Assembly: GCA_018296165.2 (NCBI GenBank)
Contig: JACKQL020000017.1
Location: 744,001 to 808,000, forward strand
Origin: Termitomyces sp. T153
Taxonomy: Eukaryota; Basidiomycota; Agaricomycetes; Agaricales; Lyophyllaceae
Length of the DNA stretch: 64,000 nt
Reading direction: 5' to 3'
Positions within the stretch are counted from its first letter, which is position 1, and the number at the start of each line of letters is the position of its first letter. Below the pieces are notes generated by a model. The model saw only the letters and a list, made by a program, of their open reading frames with translations, had not been told where the DNA came from and did not search any database. Made by a program: the position numbers and the translations under genes. This document shows, piece by piece, positions 34,135 through 44,318 of this stretch.

Positions 34135-36388
34135 TAAAAAACTATAATATACTGTAGCATTACAATCAAGTGTTTGCAGAGTGTGACACATGATGCAAGG
34201 TGTTCACTGCATAAAGTATTCATACCTACCAGAAAAGGAAACACCTGCCCAATGACCTCTAGGAGGACTTCGGGCGTTTTTCAGAGGGTTTTGAGAGCTG
34301 TAATGTATGATGGGTACCAAAAGTGTTGTTTGCAGCCCTCTATGATGTGTGATATAAACACTTGGTTATAATGCTATAGTATATGATAGTCTTGTGTTAA
34401 AATCTCATCATTTGTAGGAGAACAGTCTCCTTCATCTCAGACTCTAAGAATACAGCATTGCAACTGCACATGGTAATTGCATAAAGTAATGTGGTAATAT
34501 ACAAGGTGAAATGGTTATACACTTAAATTGTGTGGTAGTTCATAAGGATATGCACAAAATCTAGTATAAAGAACTTTGTATGACAACATAGTCCACAAGT
34601 GTGAATCTGATTGCAGGATATAAGGCATTTCAGAGAAGATGGGTATATCATACCTCTGCAAGAGAGAGAGAATCAGATCCCAAGGCACAAGAGAATGAGG
34701 ACACCATTGTGGTATCTGTGTATTGTTCCATGAAAGTAGATTATAGATGATACCTATCAGTCAAGAAGCATACAGAGGGTGAGATAGACACACAAGGCTT
34801 GACTCTTAAAGGTCCTCAAAACCAAGTGCAGATGTACTAGCAGGAAAGTGCAGATAACAAGTATGAGTACAACAGTGAAGAAAAAATGCAGAACTCATAC
34901 CTCTACAAGTGAGAGAATCTGATATCAAGAAAGCATGCTAGAATGAGGGCATTATTGTGGTATCTACATTTTTTTTTATGAAGGTAGACAATTCCCATAG
35001 TAACTAGTGTGTATTCCATAGTTGTGAATGGATGCAAGGCTCTTATAGATTGCAGATGTCAGTAGAGAAGTACATAAAGTGCCAAAGGTGAGATATGCAA
35101 GGCTTGACTCTAAAAAAGAACTAAAAAGCCTCAAAACCAACAGCAGATGTATTAGCATGGATACAAAAACTGTAGCTACAACATTCTAGACTGTTCTAGA
35201 ATCTCTTAAATGTGTCATGTGAATATCACAGAGTTGTTGGGCCAAAGTTTGTTCAAGCTTAAGCTCAAATATATTCTGTAGCAGCACAAGCACCAGTCTC
35301 CAATTCAGCCCACAAAAATTAAGCAGACTCAGAATATAAAATTTGATGCAGTTTGAAGTTACACTTTCTTGTTGTTGCATTCACACCAGGCAAAGATTAT
35401 TTTATCTGTAAACTAGCTACTTCAGATGCAGGCTACTTTTTCTGTAAGCTAATCAAGTAAAGTAAATACAATTTTCAAATCAGGTCTCTGATTTCAGGAT
35501 CTTTTTCATTATTGTCACTTTCTGTATTTTCTAAACAAGCTTCAGCTGCACAATCACAGTCAGATTCTACCTGAAGAGGCTCAGAGCATGTGGGGGGTCC
35601 TGAGGCCTCTATGTAATCTACATCTGCATCTGCAAGCAAAATGATGTCCTGTGCATTAAATGAAATGTAGTTGCCTGAGTAGTTTCTGACTTGTATGCAG
35701 ATAATGTAAAGGTGATGACAACAGTGGAAAACTCAGCTGGCTCTTTGCTGATGATTGGTCAACCCTGGTATCACTCCATCTTGAAAGGTTTTGACAACAA
35801 TATAGCTAGGAATGCTACATGGTAAAAGTAGAAAGTAAGGGACACACCATCCATGCAGAGAAGCAAAAGATGCTCACAGACTGAACAGAACTGTGCTGAA
35901 AAAGCTGAAGACAGGCTAAAATGCAAGGCTTGGAACTAAGTGCTAAAAGCAAAATTTTCAAGGAAATTTGAAGTGTTTGTCCATCTGAAAAGGCTGGTGT
36001 GTGACCAATGATTTTCAGAATTGCAAGAAATCACAGATTGAATAGCAGATTATTACAAGTGCAGATTTGCATTGGAGCAGTGGGCATGATCAAACAAAAT
36101 GATGATGAGTATACTACAAAAGTACTACAAAAGGTTAAAATTGAGAATTCTAAAATGCTCTACCTATTTTAATAAGTGCCATGTGACCTGGATCTTGGTT
36201 TTGCAGGAGCTCAGGATGTTTGACCTCAACAAAGAACCCTTTCTCTTTCTTATAGAAGAGAGTTGAAGATTATAGAACTCTTTCTCTTCCTTACATAAGA
36301 GTTAGGGAAGAATCTGTCTGAATTTGATTTTGCCTTAATAATCTTACTGATTTTAGTTGCAGAACAGGGCCTGAACAAGTTGAAGTGG
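34135..36388. other. AT-rich, CpG-poor stretch with a diverged ~250-bp duplication
   Basis: No credible gene. Two related blocks, about 34650-34850 and 34897-35160, share CATACCTCT, GAATGAGG, TTGTGGTATCT, CAAGGCTTGACTCT and CAGATGTA in the same order. The rest is unidentified old repeat-like DNA. Confidence 0.5.
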
Positions 36389-37437
36389 TGATGAGCTCCA
36401 GTTATCGCTGAGCACCTTTTTCGGCGGCAGCTGACTACTTCGAATTTGACACAAGTCACAACACTCAGCGCACGGGACTTAGCCCTAAGATGGGACCGAA
36501 GCACAAGACTCTAGTGACCACGAGACTTATTGATCACGGGGAACATCACGCGAAGCCTGGAACGTGGGCCTAGACCATCAAGGCCTAGACCCTCTTGGCG
36601 ACGATTATTAGCGACCTTAGCGATCCTGGCGACAAAACGGCGTTCCTTGACTATATATGGACATATTACCAGACGCGTACCTTTTTACTATCATTCCACT
36701 TGTCGAGCTTACCAACATCCCTGAACGGCGTTCTTACTTCAGGTATTGACATCGGACTCGTTCTCTTTTTGGTTCTTATTAGCAATTAGTCGTCGCCAAG
36801 GCCTCCCCTATGACCTTTTACTTAGTTACGGACTGACGCCTGGCACGCAACCTAAACACAGTGGCAGACGCCGCCGCTAGTGGCGCTTAATTGCTTACCT
36901 TCCCTTACTATACTTCGAGAGTGTATAAATACTGCCTGTATATAGACACCCGACCATCGAATTTCATCAACACATCACCATCGTATTACTCCTCCATCTA
37001 TAAGCTACTAGCTTAAAGATTCCATTCGCCCCACCCCTTTCCCTTATCTCGTCTTCGACTTCGGGTTCGCAACAAACCTCTTCAACCTCGACCTCGACTT
37101 AGTGTGGTACCGATTACGGGTGCCTATTAGCGTTATTTCAATTTAGTGACGCTAGCAATTGCGGCTAGCGATAAGTTTACGTTCGTCCGTCGATCTTAGT
37201 TTTACTCTTACCGCCATCTCCCTCCTTTATTCTCCCCGCCACCGTTTCAGTTTCACTGCGACTATCGTTAGCAGTAGCGATTCTTTTCGACTTCACCTCC
37301 TTGCCACCACTTTCGCTCTAGTTCTCTGGGACGGTTACTGACTCGCCCTCAATTATTAACTTCCTACTGCCAGCTATCCTATCTAGTGACAAGTGTTAGG
37401 TTTCCTGCACGGCACTAGGCGGCATAGGAGCACATCA
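36389..37437 (+). repeat. 5' LTR of the Gypsy element
   Basis: 1049 bp, TGATGAGCTCC...GCACATCA. TATAAAT at 36924-36930 is the likely promoter box. The sequence appears identical to the 3' LTR. Confidence 0.95.
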
Positions 37438-37440
37438 TTT

Positions 37441-37457
37441 TGGAGCCCACCGCGAGG
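37441..37457 (+). promoter_or_regulatory. Primer-binding site
   Basis: TGGAGCCCACCGCGAGG begins three bases inside the 5' LTR. Its TGG start would pair with the CCA end of a tRNA; the tRNA was not identified. It is part of a small AGCCC/GGGCT hairpin. Confidence 0.5.
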
Positions 37458-37793
37458 GCTGTTTAGAAGTTAACCATTCCGCCAGAAACAAGAGCTCACG
37501 CGAAACGTCGCTTGAAAAACCCTTTTGAACCACCCCGGTCTTCCATTTCGACCCCTCGGCATTCTTCGCCAGCAGCCCGTCCTCGACCCCTTGCCGACGA
37601 ACTCGAAACCGCTAAAAACCTTCGCGACGTTAGCGAAATCCTTGCCGACTTCCCAGGCGCTCTCATTGAAAGTTTTCTCGACGCGCCGCTTTCACCGTTA
37701 ACCCCAACCGACTCTATATTCTTCCCCGAAGCCCACTCTATTCCCGTATCACCAACTATCCCCCGTCCTCCGCTAAATCCGACAACCGTTAAC

Positions 37794-40166
37794 ATGAACA
37801 ACGATCCCGTTGCTCGGCGCGCTAGAATGCCGCCTCGCAATGACACTACGGCACCTAAGTGGGATGAGAGTCGCCCTAGGGAACTCCCCCAATACTTCAA
37901 AGAACTGGAATATCTCTTCGCTGATTGCGGTATCACTGACGACACACAAAAGAAAGAATACGCGTCTCGATATGTTTCCTATGACACGGCGGAGACTTGG
38001 CTTGGCTTACCTGAATTTGGCGACAATATTATGGTCGACAACGATGCTCCTCGACCCTACAATTACCAGGAATGGAAAGCGGCAGTGCTTAGGTTGTACC
38101 CTGGCGCTGACGCTAGTGCTCGTTATAATCTTGGCGATCTGGAACGACTAGTGAACCAGTCTTTCAACAGCGGCTTAGCGACTTTGGGAAGGTTCTCTGA
38201 CTACTACCGGGACTTCCAACGTATTGCTAGATGGTTACTCGCTAACGGCAAGCTCTATCGTAACGAGGAACGTCGCTTGTTCCAACAAGGTATCCCCACA
38301 TCGCTATGGTCTAAAGTCGTCCGCCGCCTCGAAATCACCCTTCCCGATCACCATCCTGAGGACCCTTACGATGTTGACCAAGTCTTCGAAGGCGCTAAGT
38401 GGGTTCTAAAAGGAACGGACACTTCTACGGCTAAGACCAGCCATGGCACCACCGGCATCCATTCGTCATCGCCCATCGCTAACCCGCCGACCGTCCCTTC
38501 GCCGGCACCTAAGCAAGAAGCATTGGAATTAGCGACCACTACCGCAATCGTCAGCGCCTTGGAACGTTTGGAAGCCCTTCTAACCAGCGGTAACGCTCAA
38601 CCTCGCCAACAGTTCGCTAACAACACTTGCCACTTCTGCGGGGAAATAGGTCACACTATGGTCCGAGGCACTTGTATTAAGCTGGAGCAAATGATCAGAC
38701 AGGGTAAGATCCGTCGTAACGCCGAAGGCAAGATCATTTTACCGTCTGGCGCCATGATTCCCAACTATTCCGGCAAGCGACTATACATTGAACGCATCGA
38801 GGAATGGCACCGGCTTAATCCAGGACAAATCGTTACAGGCAGACTTTCTTCCAACGCTAACCCAGACCCAGAGCAGGCGGCAATGCAGCAGTCGCTAATA
38901 CACGAGGTAATGCAACAGGACGTCGCCACAGGCCGAGTGCTAAGCAAGGAAGAACGGATCGAGGCTTTGGAACGCGAGCTATTTGCACTCCGGCGAAACG
39001 GCGAAAAATTCGACGGCGTACAAGTCCCCCGAGCGACTTACCGACCAGCAAGTGATGCTTCAAAGGCAACGCCCTCGACCAGTGACCCTCCGGCAACTTC
39101 CACCCCTTCTGATTCAGCTCCAGTTCCTGCCACTAAGCCTGCTGACAAAGGCAAAGCACCTGAACGCACCGTCGCTAAGGAACAACCGTCTGCCGCTAAG
39201 GAACCGGTGGCTCAGCCTCCTATTCATCCATTTTCTGGCCTCCCTAGTCGCTACGCCCCACCCGCTAACCGGAATTTCGCTGCTCCCGACAAAGCTAACG
39301 ACGGCGCATATCGAACGATGCCACCCATCTACGACATCGAGCAATCCAAAGCGGTTTTCGAACGAGTTTTACGCACCCAGGTTACGATATCGGTTGGCGA
39401 ACTTTGTTCTGTATCCCAGGACATCAGGAATCAGTTTAGGACAGCGGTTACGCCCAAACGATCGGTTGGCGCTAGCGTTAATACAGTTCAGGACTCCAGC
39501 GACATTTTTGAAGAAATTTTGCCGACGTTCGCTATCGAAGAACCTCAGTTTTCGCTTGGGTCAAACGCTGATACCGCTAAAGGACTTACCCCGGACAAGG
39601 CACCACTCGCTTCAGTCGACCCTGTCGAGGCCTATATTGATGCGCTATCCCCCGGAGAAGAGCCTGTGGTACTCACTGTCGCTAAGGAATCTCAGTCACT
39701 TCGTACCGTCATGATGTTGATCGACAATAAAGAGGAAGTCGAATGCATTCACGACAGCGGTTCTCAGATTATTTCGATGTCCGCCGAAATCGCTAGCGAC
39801 ATTGGCTTATCCTATGACCCCAACATCGTGCTAAACATGCAGAGCGCCAACGGTACCACGGATCGATCACTGGGACTAGCTAGAAACGTACCATGCACGA
39901 TTGGCGATGTGACGGTCTATCTTCAAATTCACGTTTTACGGTCTCCCGCCTACGACATCCTACTCGGCCGCCCATTCGACGTATTAACCCGAAGTACGGT
40001 TAATACCATTAGCGACATCGAAACAACTATAACAATTACGGACCCCAATACTGGTCTCCGGCGCACTATCCCTACCTTTCCACGCGGCAAATCTAAGAGA
40101 AACAGCCGTCAAAATGTTCGCTTCGAAACAGAGGCACCCCGTTGCTTTCATCGCCCGAGGCAATGA
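37794..40166 (+). CDS. gag-pro: Gag-protease polyprotein of the Gypsy element
   Basis: The first in-frame ATG is 37794, giving 790 residues. The frame is open from about 37470, and the 94 codons from 37512 look coding but lack an ATG, so a non-AUG start or a spliced leader is possible. Seen: a Gag core with YFKELEYLFADCGI and WLGLPEF, a single zinc knuckle of the form CX2CX4HX6C (CHFCGEIGHTMVRGTC, the usual last gap being X4), a long Pro/Ser-rich linker, and a retropepsin region with the active-site motif HDSGSQI and the later ILLGRPF. The Gag packages element RNA and the protease cleaves the polyprotein. The C-terminus overlaps pol by 53 bases. Confidence 0.9.
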   Translation: MNNDPVARRARMPPRNDTTAPKWDESRPRELPQYFKELEYLFADCGITDDTQKKEYASRYVSYDTAETWLGLPEFGDNIMVDNDAPRPYNYQEWKAAVLRLYPGADASARYNLGDLERLVNQSFNSGLATLGRFSDYYRDFQRIARWLLANGKLYRNEERRLFQQGIPTSLWSKVVRRLEITLPDHHPEDPYDVDQVFEGAKWVLKGTDTSTAKTSHGTTGIHSSSPIANPPTVPSPAPKQEALELATTTAIVSALERLEALLTSGNAQPRQQFANNTCHFCGEIGHTMVRGTCIKLEQMIRQGKIRRNAEGKIILPSGAMIPNYSGKRLYIERIEEWHRLNPGQIVTGRLSSNANPDPEQAAMQQSLIHEVMQQDVATGRVLSKEERIEALERELFALRRNGEKFDGVQVPRATYRPASDASKATPSTSDPPATSTPSDSAPVPATKPADKGKAPERTVAKEQPSAAKEPVAQPPIHPFSGLPSRYAPPANRNFAAPDKANDGAYRTMPPIYDIEQSKAVFERVLRTQVTISVGELCSVSQDIRNQFRTAVTPKRSVGASVNTVQDSSDIFEEILPTFAIEEPQFSLGSNADTAKGLTPDKAPLASVDPVEAYIDALSPGEEPVVLTVAKESQSLRTVMMLIDNKEEVECIHDSGSQIISMSAEIASDIGLSYDPNIVLNMQSANGTTDRSLGLARNVPCTIGDVTVYLQIHVLRSPAYDILLGRPFDVLTRSTVNTISDIETTITITDPNTGLRRTIPTFPRGKSKRNSRQNVRFETEAPRCFHRPRQ

Positions 40167-43100
40167 AGAAGATAGCGACATAGTGATCGTTATCAGCTAT
40201 GACCATTTAACTGGTCTAGCGATGTGTATAGCTTCTTGTGATTTGGACCAAGACGTTTTGCTTACCGATTCTAACACACAGACTAATCCCGCGCTAGCAT
40301 ACCTTTACGCTACGGCTAGCGACATTTCTGATTTGTCCCTTCCACCTCGTTCTTATTTCGTTTCTACTGATACCTCTAATCCCTCGATTCTTGGACAGAC
40401 TTTGCCCTTTGATACATGTGTTACGGACACTACCCCCACCTATGTTAACATCCCATTCCCCGCTCAGTATGTCGCTAACGAACCTCCTAAGCGGAAAGGA
40501 GTACAGGTCAAGAAGAAGTACAAACCCGTAGTCATGAAAACCAAACCGGTCGCCAGCCATGTTAGCGAAGACTTTCGAATCGAGCGTCAAGTTATAGGCG
40601 ATCCACTAGCGACCATTCCGCCGCTTAACCCAAACCCGCCACCTTTCGTCCCGACGAAGCGATTCACCAGGGAGCGTCAAGCGAAATTGGTCAGCGACCA
40701 CGACATTGGGTTCCTCACTAGCGACGAAATCAACGTATTGGTCGACATGGTCGCCAAGCAAGAAAAAGCCTTCGCTTGGGAAGATTCCGAACGAGGAAGT
40801 TTGCGCCCCGACTTCTTTCCGCCAGTACGCATACCAACAATTCCGCATGTACCTTGGGTTCAGCACAATCGCCCCATACCCCCGGGACTAGAAAAGGAAG
40901 TATGCGAAATTATTCGCGACAAGATCAGCGCCGGCGTCTATGAACCCTCGAATTCCGCTTATCGCTCGCGATGGTTTTGCGTTCTCAAGAAAAACGGTAA
41001 GCTCAGGATTGTACACAGTCTAGAGCCGCTCAACCGTGTCACCATTCGCCATTCTGGAGTACCACCTTTTCCAGATCACGTCGCCGAATCATTCGCTGGC
41101 CGCATTTGTGGTGCCACTCTCGACCTCTACGTTGGCTACGACGAACGACTTATCGACCCAGCATCACGCGACTTAACGACATTCCAGACTCCGTTTGGCG
41201 CTCTTCGCTTAGTAACCTTGCCGATGGGGTGGACCAACTCTGTGCCTATATTTCACGACGACATTACTTTTATTCTGCAGCCGGAGATACCCCACAACGT
41301 GCTCAGCTTTATCGATGACGTTGGCGCTAAAGGACCAAAGGACTGGAAGGTCGTTAATGGTAGACCCGCTAAGCATCCCGCTAATCCGCACATCCGCCTA
41401 GCGCTCTGGGAGTTCTTTGAACTTCTTAACAGGATCCTTCAGCGGATGAAATATTGCGGTGGCACTTTTTCCGGTCACAAACTTGTTCTTTGCGCCCCGA
41501 CCTTCAAGATTCTCGGTCACGTTTGTACTCCTAGTGGCCGAATCCCCGACGAAAGTCGCCTAGCGCTAATCGAGCGATGGGGTCCTTGCAAGTCACTATC
41601 GGAAGTCCGCGCCTTTTTAGGTACCGTTGGGGTGTTAAGGATCTTCGTCAAAAACTTCGCCCATCGAGCCCATAACTTGACGAAACTTACTCGCATTGGC
41701 GTCCCTTTTGAGTTTGGTCCCGATCAGATTAACGCTCAGCGCGATCTCGTGAAGGCTTTACAAGACGCTAAGCCCCTTGTCCCTATCGACTATGAATCAC
41801 CTGACCCCGTCATCTTAGCGGTAGATACGTCATATATAGCGGTCGGATATTACCTTTGCCAGTGTGCTAGCGATAATCGCAAGGAGCGCCGCTACAATCG
41901 CTTCGGGTCAATTACGCTAAACGACAGAGAGGCACGATTCAGTCAGCCTAAGTTGGAGCTTTACGGCCTTTATCGAGCGCTACAAGCTTTACGGATGTAC
42001 CTAATTGGCGTTAGGAACCTCATCATCGAAGTAGACGCTCGCTACATTAAGGGTATGCTTCAGAACCCCGATGTTCAACCTTCAGCTAGCATGAACCGCT
42101 GGATTGTGGCAATTCTGATGTTCCATTTCGAGTTGGTGCACGTCAAGGGAACTTTCCACGGCCCGGATGGGCTGTCGTGGCGCCCGCCACAGCCTGATGA
42201 TCCCCCTGTCGACGATAGCGACAACTCTGTCTATGAGGACTGGATTGATCGTTTGCATGGGTTCATACACCAGGTCCAGTTACCGCTGCCGCTCCTTCGC
42301 CATCTCTCAACGGGCGCAGGTCGCTTATTCCCTGCTGCCGATCTCGGCTGTTCGCCTGCTTTAGCAACTTTCGCCAGCGACACCGACACTGCTCCACGAT
42401 TAGCGACCAGCGACGATATAACCCCCCTCCGAGACGATGGCACCACTACTTATAGCGACGTACCCCGCAGTACTAAAGCTACCACCAACGATGCCCGTAT
42501 ACTCTTAGTTAAGAAATGGCTTCACGACCTAATCCGACCCGAAGGCTTTAGTGACAAAGAATATGCCACTTTCGTTCGCTACGCATCTATGTTTTTCGTT
42601 ACGGGAGGCAAGCTTTGGCGAAGAAGTCGAGACGGTGCTCACAAGGTGTTCGTCCCTATGGCCAGTCGCTTACGGGTCTTGAAGGCGATGCACGACGACT
42701 TGGGACACAGAGGCGTCTTCGCTACTCGCTCTGCTCTTCTAGAACGATTTTGGTGGCCCCAAGTTAGCGCCGACATCATGTGGTACCTTAGGACCTGCCA
42801 TCTCTGTCAGATACACCAGACAACTAAAGTGCTTATTCCGCCAACTGTCGCTACCCCGGCGCCTTTGTTCAGCAAGATATACGTCGATACCATGTTCATG
42901 CCGCCCTCCAATAAGTTCAAGTACATCGTCCAAGGACGTTGTTCGCTAACTCATTACCCGGAATTTCGCATGCTTAGCCGAGAAAACACCGAAGTTATTG
43001 CCAAGTGGCTATACGAGGACGTCATTTGTCGTTGGGGAGCGCTTAGCGAAATCGTGACCGACAATGGACCCCCGATCCTAAAGGCGGTTACCTATTTGGC

Positions 43101-43887
43101 GAAGAAGTATAACTTACGCCATATCCGGATCTCTGGTTATAATAAGCGCGCTAATGGAATAGTTGAGCGGCCTCACTTCGACGTTCGCCAAGCCCTGTTT
43201 AAAGCTGTCGATGGCGATCAGTCTAGGTGGAGTACGGCTACTTACTCGGTCTTTTGGTCAGAACGTGTTACAGTGCGCAAGCGAATGGGTTGCTCCCCTT
43301 ACTACGCGACGACCGGTACCCACCCTCTCCTGCCTGCTGACATAGTTGAAGCGACATATTTGCAACCGCCGCCAAACTCGTTATTATCAACCACCGATCT
43401 TATAGCCCGCCGAGCGATTGACCTTCAGCGTCGCCAAGAAGATCTCGACCGCCTGCATAGCCAAGTGCTTAGCGCCCGTCGCCTGGCCGCCATTTCCTTT
43501 GAAAAGGATCACGCCGCTACAATTCGCGATTACAACTTCAAAACAGGCGACCTCGTACTAATGAGGAATACGAGAATCGAAGTATCGCATAACAAGAAAA
43601 TGAAGCCGCGATACCTAGGCCCCCTCGTGGTAATCTCTCGCAACCGTGGAGGAGCTTACATTCTTTGCGAACTAGATGGCTCAGTTCTACATCGCCCTGT
43701 TGCTGCTTTCCGCTTAATCCCCTATCTCGCTAGAGAACACATAACCGTGCCTAGCGACACTTTCGACATCGACACTTCGCGTCTCCGAGAACTGGAGCAA
43801 ACCGAACTTGTTGACGACGATGACACTGGTGACAACGCTAGTGAAGAAGAAAACTACCTTTCGCTAGGCCTTAGTGACAAATCTTAA
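40114..43887 (+). CDS. pol: Pol polyprotein: reverse transcriptase, RNase H, integrase
   Basis: 1257 residues from ATG 40114, overlapping gag in the +1 frame, so it is expressed by a +1 shift or by re-initiation. RT blocks: LKKNGKLRIVHSLEPLN, TLDLYVGYDE, TLPMGWTNSV, and the catalytic FIDD (YXDD box), then LGHVCTPSG. RNase H: ILAVDTSYIAVGYYL, KLELYGLYRALQ and EVDARY. Integrase: an HHCC zinc finger (HDDLGHRG...CHLCQIH), YVDTMFMP, TDNGPP and a final Glu near GIVERPH (DDE core). It ends with a GPY/F-like module (RYLGPLVV...RPVAAFRLIPY). No chromodomain is seen. All key residues are present. Confidence 0.95.
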   Translation: MFASKQRHPVAFIARGNEEDSDIVIVISYDHLTGLAMCIASCDLDQDVLLTDSNTQTNPALAYLYATASDISDLSLPPRSYFVSTDTSNPSILGQTLPFDTCVTDTTPTYVNIPFPAQYVANEPPKRKGVQVKKKYKPVVMKTKPVASHVSEDFRIERQVIGDPLATIPPLNPNPPPFVPTKRFTRERQAKLVSDHDIGFLTSDEINVLVDMVAKQEKAFAWEDSERGSLRPDFFPPVRIPTIPHVPWVQHNRPIPPGLEKEVCEIIRDKISAGVYEPSNSAYRSRWFCVLKKNGKLRIVHSLEPLNRVTIRHSGVPPFPDHVAESFAGRICGATLDLYVGYDERLIDPASRDLTTFQTPFGALRLVTLPMGWTNSVPIFHDDITFILQPEIPHNVLSFIDDVGAKGPKDWKVVNGRPAKHPANPHIRLALWEFFELLNRILQRMKYCGGTFSGHKLVLCAPTFKILGHVCTPSGRIPDESRLALIERWGPCKSLSEVRAFLGTVGVLRIFVKNFAHRAHNLTKLTRIGVPFEFGPDQINAQRDLVKALQDAKPLVPIDYESPDPVILAVDTSYIAVGYYLCQCASDNRKERRYNRFGSITLNDREARFSQPKLELYGLYRALQALRMYLIGVRNLIIEVDARYIKGMLQNPDVQPSASMNRWIVAILMFHFELVHVKGTFHGPDGLSWRPPQPDDPPVDDSDNSVYEDWIDRLHGFIHQVQLPLPLLRHLSTGAGRLFPAADLGCSPALATFASDTDTAPRLATSDDITPLRDDGTTTYSDVPRSTKATTNDARILLVKKWLHDLIRPEGFSDKEYATFVRYASMFFVTGGKLWRRSRDGAHKVFVPMASRLRVLKAMHDDLGHRGVFATRSALLERFWWPQVSADIMWYLRTCHLCQIHQTTKVLIPPTVATPAPLFSKIYVDTMFMPPSNKFKYIVQGRCSLTHYPEFRMLSRENTEVIAKWLYEDVICRWGALSEIVTDNGPPILKAVTYLAKKYNLRHIRISGYNKRANGIVERPHFDVRQALFKAVDGDQSRWSTATYSVFWSERVTVRKRMGCSPYYATTGTHPLLPADIVEATYLQPPPNSLLSTTDLIARRAIDLQRRQEDLDRLHSQVLSARRLAAISFEKDHAATIRDYNFKTGDLVLMRNTRIEVSHNKKMKPRYLGPLVVISRNRGGAYILCELDGSVLHRPVAAFRLIPYLAREHITVPSDTFDIDTSRLRELEQTELVDDDDTGDNASEEENYLSLGLSDKS

Positions 43888-44318
43888 CTCTGCTTCGTTT
43901 CTTACCGCTCTCATCTCTACTACCCAGAAAATCCATCAACAATTACTTTACAAAACCTAAGTCCTTTTCGTCTCGTTGCTCTTTCAATTTTAATACAGTT
44001 AAAAAGCCTTTCACAGACACTTCACTTTACTACTGTCTTGTTTCGATGCTGCGCTAGGCTATTCTGTCGCCAGCGCTTGGCACGCCTCTCGAGGTAATTC
44101 GCCATGATGATCTACTGAGCGTTTGCCTTCAAAATGTCGCTAGCATTAGGCGACAGTCGCTAGTATGACCAATTGATTTTTGCTTTCTTTCTTCTGTTTT
44201 GTTTCACTTTCTGATCGCTCGCCAAAGATACTATACATTTTGGAGCCCCTTAAGGGGGCCAAGCTAGGTCCAAATTACTAACAAAAATATAAAATTTATA
44301 TACAGGAGGCGACGGTCG
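43888..44318. other. Spacer after pol with a repeat of the primer-site motif
   Basis: Non-coding. ATTTTGGAGCCC at 44237-44248 repeats the 12 bases at the 5' LTR/internal junction (37437-37448) and is again followed by a G-rich arm able to form a hairpin (GCCCC...GGGGC). Confidence 0.6.
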
